Assembly: GCA_015222065.1 (NCBI GenBank)
Contig: JADFUQ010000416.1
Span: forward strand, 1-10,703
Direction: 5' to 3'
DNA length: 10,703 nt
Origin: Bacteroidota bacterium
GTDB lineage: Bacteria > Bacteroidota > Bacteroidia > Bacteroidales > VadinHA17
In this document: piece by piece, positions 1 to 6,786 of the stretch
Position numbering within the stretch: position 1 is the first letter of the stretch
Layout of the letters: every line of letters begins with the position of its first letter
Position numbers and translations under genes: made by a program
Notes under the pieces: generated by a model
What the model was told of the DNA's origin: nothing
The model's database searches: none
What the model saw: the letters and a program-made list of their open reading frames with translations, nothing else

Positions 1-33
1 CGAAATTGATTCACGTAATTGCATAAAGACAAA

Positions 34-76
34 AAAGTTAAAAGTTGAAAGTCGAAAGTTAAAAGTAATAAGTTAA
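34..76. repeat. 7-bp word array, AAAGTTA family
   Basis: Five consecutive 7-base units of the form AAAGTNR occupy 34-68 without a gap: AAAGTTA at 34 and 55, AAAGTTG at 41, AAAGTCG at 48 and AAAGTAA at 62. A further TAAGTTAA lies at 69-76. The units differ from each other by one or two bases. No gene is supported in 1-150. The open frame that starts at 76 is composed of repeat and spacer and has no recognisable protein content. Confidence 0.8.
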
Positions 77-150
77 TGATTTCATGGAATCCTTGGCTCT
101 CCGATCTCTGCTTTTCACACTGGAACTCTGTGGTTATATTTATTAAAGAA

Positions 151-242
151 TTAACCGCAAAGTACGCAAAGGATGCGCGAAGAACGCAAAGTACAAATAT
201 TCTTATGCGAACTTTGCGCCTTCTTTGCGCTCTCTGCGGTTA
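151..242. repeat. 92-bp imperfect palindrome of CGCAAAG words
   Basis: The left arm (151-192) begins TTAACCGCAAAG and repeats the word CGCAAAG about four times. The right arm (211-242) carries the complement and ends CTCTGCGGTTA. The outer roughly 31 bases of the two arms pair with about six mismatches around an AT-rich loop at 193-210. The right end at 240-242 is also the stop codon of the minus-strand comA gene. A second partial copy of the right terminus, CTCTGTGGTTA, sits at 126-136. Palindromes built from CGCAAAG or CGCAGAG words are a known kind of dispersed bacterial intergenic repeat. A transcript of either strand would fold into a long hairpin, so it could protect the 3' end of comA mRNA, but no U-tract follows. 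Confidence 0.8.
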
Positions 243-1016
243 CTTTTTTCTTAATTCATCAGGTAAAAATTCATAGAAGGTATCACCTCTAAGTCCTTGT
301 CGGAGTGCTTCCAGAGAGATCACTTCGTTTGGTGCGATATTGCCCATGTTCACATTAGCACCCAGGAGTTTAATAAACCAAACCTGCTGCGATTTGATAG
401 GAGCCTCCCACAATACATTTTCAATTTTAACATGTTTAATGATATCATTTATCAGTTCGGTATTTGCTGATCCGTCGCTATTATAAATACCAATTGTTCC
501 ACTTTCTCTTGCTTCAGCAATAACTTTCCATGCTCCTGCATCAAGTTCTGTTTTCATCATTGACACCCACTCATCAGGAGTGAAAACTATATCAACTTGT
601 TTCGAGCCCACTTCAGATAATACTTTCACCTGGTCTGACAGTTTACTTATATATTCAATCTTCTGATCATGAGGTATTATCATTGATCCATCAGAAACCT
701 CAGTAAGTTCAAGTCGGTATTTATCAAGGACTTTCCGGTAATCGTCAAACATGTTTCTAATAATAAACGATTCGAACAAGGTTCCTCCGAAATAGGGTGT
801 TGCACCGGCTTCTTTATAGATCTTTATTTTTGATTCAAGGTCGTTTGTAATTAGTGCAGTACCAAAACCAAACTTAACTACATCGGTATATTCACCGCTT
901 GATTGCATCAGGTTTTCGGCTTCGCGAGTGCTAAGGCCTTTGTCCATAACCATTGTAAGCCCATTTCCTCTGGGTTTCTTTGTCCGTTCAGGAATGTAAG
1001 GAAGATTAAAATTCAT
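240..1016 (-). CDS. comA: Phosphosulfolactate synthase (ComA family)
   Basis: The ComA family joins sulfite to phosphoenolpyruvate to give (R)-2-phospho-3-sulfolactate. This is the first step of methanogen coenzyme M synthesis and a source of sulfolactate in some bacteria. The 258-residue length fits this TIM-barrel family. Family-like stretches are K14-P-R with GLTMVMDKG at residues 19-27, VKFGFGT at 47-53, GGTLFE at 77-82, VSDGS at 107-111, EARESGTIGIY at 168-178, WEAP at 203-206, GANVNMGNI at 219-227 and LRGDT at 242-246. The acidic residues in these loops are the likely Mg2+/PEP contacts (inference). The start is ATG, 7 bases after the TPR stop, with an A-rich leader and no Shine-Dalgarno, so it should be co-transcribed with the TPR gene. 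No comB, comC or sulfopyruvate decarboxylase is nearby and Bacteroidota are not known to make coenzyme M, so the product's fate is open. The stop codon falls on the terminus of the CGCAAAG palindrome. Confidence 0.88.
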   Translation of the reverse strand: MNFNLPYIPERTKKPRGNGLTMVMDKGLSTREAENLMQSSGEYTDVVKFGFGTALITNDLESKIKIYKEAGATPYFGGTLFESFIIRNMFDDYRKVLDKYRLELTEVSDGSMIIPHDQKIEYISKLSDQVKVLSEVGSKQVDIVFTPDEWVSMMKTELDAGAWKVIAEARESGTIGIYNSDGSANTELINDIIKHVKIENVLWEAPIKSQQVWFIKLLGANVNMGNIAPNEVISLEALRQGLRGDTFYEFLPDELRKK

Positions 1017-1023
1017 ATTTTTT

Positions 1024-2433
1024 TTATTTTTTATAATTTTTAATCAATCTTCTGATTTTCGTATTTTTTTCCCCTTCTGAATAAAAGACATAAAAAGTAT
1101 CCATTATTTCCGGATTTATCTTTAATGCTTTATCAAGGTAAGAAAGCCCTTTCTTTTCATTACCAATTCCAAAATTAGCTATTGCCAGATAACAATAATT
1201 AAGCATTGACATATCATTTTCCTCTTGTCCCACATCAAGTTCCAGTAGAGTTTCTGTCCATAATCTGTTTTTCACAAGCATTTCGGCCAGTTCCAATTGA
1301 TAATCATTATTTTCCGGATCAATCTCCATGGCTTTTTTGTACGCGTTATATGAACCACCTACCTCACCTATCAGGTCTAAAACCTGCGCCAGAAAAATCT
1401 GGTATTCGGAATTATCCGGATCAAGTTTAATAGCCTTTTTTAAACAAAAAATACTCTCTTCAAAATTATCTCTTTCGTATGCTATACCGGCAAGGCCGTT
1501 CCATCCTTCGGCATATTCAGGTTCCTCAGTTACTGCCTCCATGTAATATTTTTCAGCAAGATCGTATTTACCCAGTCTTTCATAACAATAAGCAATACCC
1601 ATAATACCATCAATACTGTCATATTCAATTTTTATGTAATCGAGATATTCAATTAAAGCTTCCTTGTATTTACCCTGATTAGTAAGAATATTAGCTTTAT
1701 AAAACAATGCGAAAGCATTTCCATCATTAATTGCAAGGGTAAAATCAAAGGCTTCCAGAGCATCTTTTTTCTTCCCGAGTTTATTATAAATTACTCCCAG
1801 ATTAAACCATGTATTCTCTGAAAAGGGATCCTCATCAAGATAATTTAAATAAAGTTTAACACTTCTTTCCAGATCACCCATTTTTTCATAAGCAAATCCA
1901 AGTTCATATAAATATTTTTTATTACCGGAATCTAAATGCATTGCCCTTTCAAGGAAATTAACAGACTCTTTGTAGAAATTCTGATGTTGAAGTGATAATG
2001 CAATCCCGTATAGAATTTCTTCCTCATTATCAACATCTGACTCAACAGCTTTATTGTAACTTTTTAATGCTTTGGAAATATCTCCCATCAATAAATAAGT
2101 AGTTCCCTTCATTATATAAAATTCTGGGTTCCCTGACTCAAGAACTTCAATATCCCGGAGGATTTTCATTGATTTCAGAGGTTGTCCACGTTCAATCAGA
2201 ACCTGTGCTTTCTTAAGTTGTATAGCACTTGATTGAGGATGTTGTTTTGTAGCCTGAACAATTACTTCAAGTGCCTTGTTGAAATTACTAATTTCAATAT
2301 AGTAGGTGATAATACTCTCAAAATCTGAGACATCAAAGAAATTGGTACTTCTATTAGCTTTTGCGGCTTCATATCGCTTTACCAGATCTGTTACCTCATC
2401 ATCTTCCTCTGAAAAAAACCTGTTTTCTTCCAT
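1024..2433 (-). CDS. Cytoplasmic tetratricopeptide-repeat protein
   Basis: This 469-residue protein is almost entirely TPR helices. An acidic N-terminal segment (residues 1-37, with EEDDE at 9-13) is followed by about eleven or twelve 34-residue repeats from about residue 38 to 443. Good examples are AYEKMGDLERSVKLYLNYL near 181-199, and the repeats around 308-341 and 342-375, with the usual A/G/P pattern (KAIKLDPDN, KAMEIDPEN). A basic tail (RRLIKNYKK) ends it. There is no signal peptide or membrane segment, so it is probably a cytoplasmic scaffold; partners are unknown. An in-frame TTG at 2458-2460 would add nine residues, but it overlaps the -7 promoter box. The ATG at 2431-2433 has an AGGA eight bases upstream and is preferred. 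The gene is followed after 7 bases by comA and forms an operon with it. The sequence alone does not show whether the TPR protein acts on ComA. Confidence 0.88.
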   Translation of the reverse strand: MEENRFFSEEDDEVTDLVKRYEAAKANRSTNFFDVSDFESIITYYIEISNFNKALEVIVQATKQHPQSSAIQLKKAQVLIERGQPLKSMKILRDIEVLESGNPEFYIMKGTTYLLMGDISKALKSYNKAVESDVDNEEEILYGIALSLQHQNFYKESVNFLERAMHLDSGNKKYLYELGFAYEKMGDLERSVKLYLNYLDEDPFSENTWFNLGVIYNKLGKKKDALEAFDFTLAINDGNAFALFYKANILTNQGKYKEALIEYLDYIKIEYDSIDGIMGIAYCYERLGKYDLAEKYYMEAVTEEPEYAEGWNGLAGIAYERDNFEESIFCLKKAIKLDPDNSEYQIFLAQVLDLIGEVGGSYNAYKKAMEIDPENNDYQLELAEMLVKNRLWTETLLELDVGQEENDMSMLNYCYLAIANFGIGNEKKGLSYLDKALKINPEIMDTFYVFYSEGEKNTKIRRLIKNYKK

Positions 2434-2441
2434 AATTTTTA

Positions 2442-2445
2442 TCCT
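2442..2445 (-). promoter_or_regulatory. Shine-Dalgarno-like AGGA that sets the TPR start
   Basis: On the minus strand AGGA is followed by eight bases and then the ATG at 2433. It is the clearest ribosome-binding site in the window; the other genes have only A/T-rich leaders. It supports the ATG over the upstream in-frame TTG. Confidence 0.55.
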
Positions 2446-2457
2446 GATTTTTCTGCG

Positions 2458-2465
2458 CAAATTTA
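2458..2465 (-). promoter_or_regulatory. Bacteroidota-type -7 box for the TPR-comA operon
   Basis: The minus strand reads TAAATTTG, an exact match to the TAnnTTTG -7 consensus of the Bacteroidota primary sigma factor. It lies about 25 bases from the TPR ATG, which would leave a leader of about 20 bases. No good TTTG -33 element is seen about 20 bases upstream, which is common for this promoter class. It places the operon's transcription start downstream of the GH84 gene, so TPR-comA need not depend on read-through. Confidence 0.5.
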
Positions 2466-2574
2466 CAATTATTTATTGGTTTTCGGGGGTTGTGATTAGA
2501 ATTTCAGGTCGGATTACGGATTAAGCTATTCGCATTTTCCTTCACTTCATCCTTCCATGAGGCTCAAAGTTGAA

Positions 2575-2755
2575 TTACTGGTTACTGGGTACTTGCTTTT
2601 TCAACCTTACACTCTACATTCGAAATTCATCATTCTACATTCTTAATTCTTTTATTCTTTCCTCATTACTTCTTCGCTCTTCGTTCACTACTCACAACTC
2701 ACTACTCATCTCTCACCGCTTCTGATCTACTTACTACTTACTTGCCTACTGCTCA
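2575..2755. repeat. Composite array of 7-bp degenerate words, several families in series
   Basis: Different word families follow one another with a 7-base period. At 2575-2595 there are three TTACTGG-type units. At 2608-2649 there are six units ending in TC, with TACATTC at 2615 and again at 2636. After one 8-base and one 7-base unit, a single register runs from 2665: CTTCGCT and a variant (2672, 2679), then five CACTACT-type units (2686-2720), then two TACTTAC units (2728, 2735). The register can be followed to 2755. The last units cover the stop codon and final codons of the GH84-like gene (stop at 2746-2748). Only two register slips are seen, near 2603-2607 and 2650-2657. It is non-coding: a 7-base period changes frame with each unit. 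Confidence 0.75.
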
Positions 2756-5391
2756 GATCTGCTGTTGTTATCCTTAAAACTCTCAAAACATTGTAAAGCT
2801 TCATTCTTGAAACCGGTGATCTCATTAAACAGGCGCGGATATGTTTTCCGGTTATTCTCGAGTAGAGAATATATCACTTGCAACCTGTTAGAATAGGTAT
2901 TCCCACGTTTAATTAATTTGTTAACATTTTGCTCACTTTCAGTTTGCAAACAAACATTTTTAAGGGAGTAGTAGATATCATTAAACTTCAATATGTTTAC
3001 AGCAGTTTCTTTTCCATACCTTGAAAGAAGAGTTTTCCACAACGAGAAATCAGGATCATAACCGGAAGTATTCCATTCGTAGTCAGCAACAGTTGAATAT
3101 TTCACCTGATACTGCTCAGATGTCATTGCCCCATTTATATACATATGGGGACCATCATTATATTTTTCGAAACTTTCCGGAAGGTTAACATCGTAAGGTT
3201 CAAAGAGATTACACATTTTAACCTTACCGGGATATAGTGCGGGATAACCTCCATAGTCTGAACTCAGACCACGGGCATACAAAGTATTATCCCAAAGCAT
3301 CGGGTTCCTGCCAATAAGCTTTTTATACCGGAATATATCAGCCATATCGATGGACAAAGACCGCACTGTCGGTCCTGTCCAGATAACTGCAACATCACCT
3401 GGTATCTGTGGTATAAGATCACGGAAATATTGTTCAGCCCTTCCCCTGCTCTTATCAATAAATTCATTCAGATACCATGGGGGACAAAATTCAAGCCGGG
3501 TACCGGGATAATCGTTTTCTAACCATGAATATATCTCATTCACCATATGTGCTTGTGCATTCTGAAGATTAACAAATCTTTTTTTATCTTCAGGTGTATA
3601 TAGTGCATAAAGTTTCCGGTAATCTCCTTCGTGTGGCACAAAATCATCTGCCATCAGCATTAATGTTTTTGCTCCGGATAAGAGACCAATCCGGTAAACC
3701 GATTTTAGTTTCTTTATACTTTTAGGATCAGAATGCACAAATATATATCTTAATTTTTCACTCAAAGAATCGGTATGCATCTCGTAATCAAAATGATAAT
3801 ATGGGTTCACCATAATAGCGAGATCGGTAACACCGGTTTTTTTACATTCAACACCAGCATTTTTTACACCTGTTTTATATAAATCATCAGGGGCATACCA
3901 GTCTTTCCTTCCCCTTGTCTGGCCATAGCCAACATAGGCTTTGTTAAACTTGAGTAAGCTCATTTCAGAAATCAGACTAATATCCCTTTCCATCTCTTCT
4001 TCATTCATCCACGCGGAGAACAAATATGACCGGCCCGTGAAATTAGGCCAATCAATGATATTTGCCGAATGCAAGATAAAATCATCCTTGTTAAGAAGTT
4101 GTATCAGTGTGGTTACAGCATAGTAATCACCAACAGGATTATTACCTGTTATAAAAATAACCTTTGGTTTTTCAGGCAGATTATAAATAAAATATCCCTG
4201 TTGATGTTCTGTTATTTTATCTAAAGGTAAACTTGTTGAATACTGTCTGAACAAATTATTACGCCCAAGACAAAAAATTGTTGTTAGTGTATCCGTTAAA
4301 ATACCGGGATCATAAGAAATAATTTCAACTCCGTTGAAGTCAAAGGAACTGTCCAGATTATGTATAAATATTGTATCAAGTTTTTGTTTCAATAACTGTG
4401 CAGCTGCCATTGTCTCAATTGCCAGTGCTGAAGGAACCAGAATTACAGGATAGCGGTAACTATTGCTATCGGGCAAAAAATAAGAATAATCCCCTGTTTC
4501 CTTTACCACCTTTGGAGCAGGTAATAAAAGATCACTTTTACTGTAACTATGATCTATGAATGGCTCTAAACGCTCAAGTGTGGAAAAGTTCCATCTTGAA
4601 TAGCGAAAATCAACATTGTCAATCCACATAGTTCCGGTACCCTTTAATCCGAGGAATATTTTAACATATCTTGCATTATCCGGGATATCCCCTTCAGAAA
4701 AGGGATAGTTATAAGATCTTCCGTTCACTCTTGCCCAGTCAAACTTATCAATATGCCAAAAATTTGAGAATGAATAACCTTTAAAGGAGTTATCAATATA
4801 GGTTCCTGTATATGGGTAATAACATTTACCATCTACAGGTATTTTGTTTTTATCATAGTACAAGAGGCGAATATTCACAGCCTGATGTATTTTTGTACCC
4901 AGTCGTAAGGTAGAAGGAGAAATATTCTCCAACCGGATATCATATGAAAATGAATAGTTTCCGGGAATAACACGAATAAAATCACTCATAATCCCTTCAC
5001 CCAGCAAATCAGTTTCACTTGCTGATTCGCGTTCTATTTTTATTGAATGTATTCCTTCCGATACTTCATTCTCCGAATAGTTACTTCTGTCTAAACTCAC
5101 CCACTTAACATGTTCACCCACCTTATTCCATCCATGAACAGAAAATGACAGATCTATTGTATCACTGGAGAAAAATTTTCCAAGTTCAAATGAAGGATTA
5201 TGAACAATATTCCCACTGTTTTTCTGTGTATTCCTGACCTGGTATGGAATGGTGAAAGGATCTTTACTTGACCATACAGCCTGGTTGTGAGTTGATGTCT
5301 TTTTGCCTGTGCAACCATCGGCAAAGAAAAAACCGGCTATCAAAATCAAATAACCCACAAACCCTGAAATATTCAGACTTCTATTATACAT
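2746..5391 (-). CDS. Lipoprotein GH84-like beta-N-acetylglucosaminidase, divergent
   Basis: This 881-residue protein resembles family GH84 (O-GlcNAcase/hexosaminidase, retaining, substrate-assisted). Residues 1-27 form a lipoprotein signal: basic start, hydrophobic core and A-D-G-C with Cys27, so it should be membrane-anchored in the envelope. Residues about 60-265 look like a carbohydrate-binding beta-sandwich (NPSFELG at 65-71). Residues about 290-448 form the alpha/beta domain that precedes GH20/GH84 barrels (NPVGDYYAVTTLIQLL at 418-433). The barrel runs about 450-760, with the catalytic-type pair D582-D583, WTG at 671-673 and WDN at 700-702. A helical C-terminal region follows. Canonical features are missing: the EGFYG motif near 454-461 is replaced by SYLFS, the PKDD lysine region near 485-495 is altered, and the aspartate expected five residues after N702 is R707. 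Substrate may therefore differ from GlcNAc (inference). The ATG has no Shine-Dalgarno. It stands alone between repeat-filled spacers and has no SusC/D partner. Confidence 0.75.
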   Translation of the reverse strand: MYNRSLNISGFVGYLILIAGFFFADGCTGKKTSTHNQAVWSSKDPFTIPYQVRNTQKNSGNIVHNPSFELGKFFSSDTIDLSFSVHGWNKVGEHVKWVSLDRSNYSENEVSEGIHSIKIERESASETDLLGEGIMSDFIRVIPGNYSFSYDIRLENISPSTLRLGTKIHQAVNIRLLYYDKNKIPVDGKCYYPYTGTYIDNSFKGYSFSNFWHIDKFDWARVNGRSYNYPFSEGDIPDNARYVKIFLGLKGTGTMWIDNVDFRYSRWNFSTLERLEPFIDHSYSKSDLLLPAPKVVKETGDYSYFLPDSNSYRYPVILVPSALAIETMAAAQLLKQKLDTIFIHNLDSSFDFNGVEIISYDPGILTDTLTTIFCLGRNNLFRQYSTSLPLDKITEHQQGYFIYNLPEKPKVIFITGNNPVGDYYAVTTLIQLLNKDDFILHSANIIDWPNFTGRSYLFSAWMNEEEMERDISLISEMSLLKFNKAYVGYGQTRGRKDWYAPDDLYKTGVKNAGVECKKTGVTDLAIMVNPYYHFDYEMHTDSLSEKLRYIFVHSDPKSIKKLKSVYRIGLLSGAKTLMLMADDFVPHEGDYRKLYALYTPEDKKRFVNLQNAQAHMVNEIYSWLENDYPGTRLEFCPPWYLNEFIDKSRGRAEQYFRDLIPQIPGDVAVIWTGPTVRSLSIDMADIFRYKKLIGRNPMLWDNTLYARGLSSDYGGYPALYPGKVKMCNLFEPYDVNLPESFEKYNDGPHMYINGAMTSEQYQVKYSTVADYEWNTSGYDPDFSLWKTLLSRYGKETAVNILKFNDIYYSLKNVCLQTESEQNVNKLIKRGNTYSNRLQVIYSLLENNRKTYPRLFNEITGFKNEALQCFESFKDNNSRSEQ

Positions 5392-5473
5392 TTATTATTA
5401 TTCTCTTTTAAAAACAACTCGTATAAAAATACAAAAAAGATTCCAACGCAACCATTATATGTTTTTTTTCATC

Positions 5474-5516
5474 TGTAATAATGTAACGGGGAATTTCCCC
5501 ATAAATTTTTATTACA
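5474..5516. other. Bipartite palindrome upstream of the GH84-like gene
   Basis: An outer 8-base stem, TGTAATAA at 5474-5481 and TTATTACA at 5509-5516, encloses an inner perfect 6+1+6 palindrome, GGGGAA-T-TTCCCC at 5488-5500. It lies 83-125 bases upstream of the GH84 ATG. Neither strand has a T-tract after it, so it is not an intrinsic terminator. It could be an operator or a 5'-UTR fold of the GH84 transcript; the sequence does not decide. Confidence 0.5.
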
Positions 5517-5655
5517 TGAAAAGAACTTTAATCAAAGTTTTTTTTGTTCGAATAATTCAGGCAAACAGTATTTTATTACTTGTCAATTCAAATCATATAT
5601 TACGATATACTTATTCCTTTAATAAAAACATTCAGTTTTTAAACAAGAAACCCGT

Positions 5656-5697
5656 TACCCTCTAATACCCTCTACCCTAAATTTACCTAAATTCAAC
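5656..5697. repeat. Degenerate TACCCTC / CTAAATT word cluster
   Basis: TACCCTC occurs at 5656 and 5666 and TACCCTA at 5673. Shorter TTTACCTAAATT-like words follow to 5697. Units at 5666 and 5673 are 7 bases apart; the first spacing is 10. It is the 3'-flank repeat of folD, separated from the stop codon by the hairpin at 5701-5723. Confidence 0.55.
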
Positions 5698-5700
5698 TAT

Positions 5701-5723
5701 CCGGGGCCCCCCTAAGGTCCCGG
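5701..5723. other. GC-rich hairpin abutting the folD stop codon
   Basis: CCGGGGCC (5701-5708) and GGTCCCGG (5716-5723) pair over eight positions, one of them G-T, around a 7-base loop. The hairpin begins at the base next to the folD stop (5724-5726). In the folD mRNA sense no T-tract follows, so it is not a classical terminator. It may still stabilise the mRNA 3' end. It is strikingly GC-rich for this AT-rich surround. Confidence 0.6.
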
Positions 5724-6605
5724 TTAGTTTTTTTCCTTCCGGCTGGCTTTGAGCGTATTTTTAAGCAGCGATACAATAGTCATCGGACCAACTCCTCCGG
5801 GGACAGGTGTTATATAACTACATTTTGGAGCAACTTCATCGAATGCAACATCACCAACCAGTTTCCATCCCGATTTTGTTTTATCTGATTTGATCCTGGT
5901 AGTACCAACATCGATTACAACCGCACCCTCTTTAACCATATCGGCTGTTAAGAATCGGGCTTTCCCCATAGCAACAATAATAATATCTGCTTTAGATGAT
6001 AGTTCAGTGATATTTGGTGTACGGCTGTGACAAAGGGTTACTGTAGCATTTCCATATGAGGTTTTTCTAGATAACAGAATACTTAACGGTGTACCAACAA
6101 TATTGCTCCGTCCGATAACGACACATGATTTTCCCGATATCTCAATCTTATATCTCTTCAATAGTTCAACTATACCGGCAGGAGTAGCAGAAACATATGA
6201 AGGAAAACCAATAACCATGCGTCCAATATTTACCGGATGAAACCCATCCACATCTTTTTTAGGATTTATTGTTTCAATTACCTTATGCTCTGATATATGA
6301 TCAGGCAATGGAAGCTGGACTATCATACCGTCAATATCGTCATCATGATTGAATTCGGCAATCTTATCAAGCAATTCATTCTCAGTGACAGATTCCTTCA
6401 TTCGTACAATTGTTGACCTGAAGCCTACCCTTTCACAAGCTTTTTCTTTGTGTGAGACATAAGTTTCACTGGCGCCATCTGTACCAACCAGAATAGCCAC
6501 AAGATGAGGGATCTTACCTCCCTTTTTTTTAATATCAGCTACTTCATCAGCAATTTCCTGTTTAATCTGATTGGCAACATTTTTTCCGTCAATAATCTGG
6601 TACAT
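5724..6605 (-). CDS. folD: Bifunctional methylene-THF dehydrogenase / methenyl-THF cyclohydrolase
   Basis: FolD interconverts 5,10-methylene-THF, 5,10-methenyl-THF and 10-formyl-THF in the cytoplasm, supplying one-carbon units for purines and formyl-Met-tRNA. At 293 residues it is full length. Signature positions are Y49 and the catalytic lysine K53 in YVSHKEKAC, GMIVQLPLP at 93-101, KDVDGFHP at 117-124, the dinucleotide-binding loop GRSNIVGTP at 165-173, and PVPGGVGPMT at 267-276 near the C-terminus. The short insert before CHSRT (about 181-191) is of a kind seen in Bacteroidota FolD. The start is ATG with no Shine-Dalgarno. It lies 162 bases downstream of ffh in the same direction, with a palindromic repeat array between them. 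No -7 promoter box was recognised, so it could be transcribed from ffh or from an undetected promoter. Confidence 0.97.
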   Translation of the reverse strand: MYQIIDGKNVANQIKQEIADEVADIKKKGGKIPHLVAILVGTDGASETYVSHKEKACERVGFRSTIVRMKESVTENELLDKIAEFNHDDDIDGMIVQLPLPDHISEHKVIETINPKKDVDGFHPVNIGRMVIGFPSYVSATPAGIVELLKRYKIEISGKSCVVIGRSNIVGTPLSILLSRKTSYGNATVTLCHSRTPNITELSSKADIIIVAMGKARFLTADMVKEGAVVIDVGTTRIKSDKTKSGWKLVGDVAFDEVAPKCSYITPVPGGVGPMTIVSLLKNTLKASRKEKN

Positions 6606-6685
6606 AATAAGTTTAGTTTAAATTAGAAATCAATCTTCTTCGATGATGGTAATATCCTTTTTTGTTATAAATTAATAAAAATAAT

Positions 6686-6786
6686 TGGAATACTGGAATA
6701 TTGGAATACTGGGAATCCAGCATCCCATTCTTCCATCTTTCCATTATTCCATTATTCCATTCCTCTATTATCCCATTATTCCATTC
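6686..6786. repeat. Palindromic 8-bp word array (TGGAATAC / TTCCATTA)
   Basis: The left arm has TGGAATAC-type units at exact 8-base steps (6686, 6694, 6702, then a TGGGAATC variant at 6710). A core at 6713-6729 contains CCAGCATCCC. The right arm has the complementary TTCCATTA-type units at 8-base steps from 6731 to 6786. The whole can fold into a roughly 100-base imperfect hairpin. The right arm overlaps the 3' end of ffh (stop at 6768-6770). The 17-base stretch at 6713-6729 is repeated exactly at 10425-10441. The plus-strand open frame starting at 6685 is the translation of this array and is not a gene. Confidence 0.85.

Larger units (their letters stand above)
2434..2745. other. Intergenic region between GH84-like gene and TPR gene
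   Basis: This 312-base space holds the TPR-comA promoter and ribosome-binding site at its left end. About 100 bases without recognised content follow (2466-2574). The rest, 2575-2745, is the chain of short word arrays annotated separately. No RNA gene or protein is supported on either strand. Confidence 0.7.
5392..5723. other. Intergenic region between folD and the GH84-like gene
   Basis: The 332-base space contains, from left to right, an AT-rich leader for the GH84-like gene, a bipartite palindrome (5474-5516), about 130 AT-rich bases with nothing recognised, a TACCCTC word cluster and a GC-rich hairpin that touches the folD stop. No TAnnTTTG box was found on the minus strand, so the GH84 promoter is not identified. 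The open frame on the plus strand at 5459-5665 has no protein-like features. Confidence 0.6.

Noticed and set aside
1..24. Possible minus-strand gene start (ATG at 22-24, M-Q-L-R-E-S-I-S) leaving the left edge
   Set aside because: Only eight codons are visible and no family can be recognised; a plus-strand frame ending TAA at 24-26 is equally possible.
76..276. Plus-strand open frame of 66 codons
   Set aside because: It is made of spacer and the CGCAAAG palindrome and overlaps the comA 3' end; the translation has no protein-like pattern.
2434..2460. Nine-residue N-terminal extension of the TPR protein from a TTG
   Set aside because: The TTG overlaps the -7 promoter box, and the downstream ATG has a well-placed AGGA.
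2575..2755. CRISPR array
   Set aside because: Units are 7-8 bases, degenerate and without spacers; no cas gene is present.
5459..5665. Plus-strand open frame of 68 codons in the folD-GH84 spacer
   Set aside because: AT-driven hydrophobic and lysine-rich composition, no start signal, no recognisable domain.
5701..5735. Plus-strand intrinsic terminator (hairpin plus T-tract)
   Set aside because: The form fits, but no plus-strand gene ends here and the T-tract is coding sequence of folD; kept only as a hairpin.
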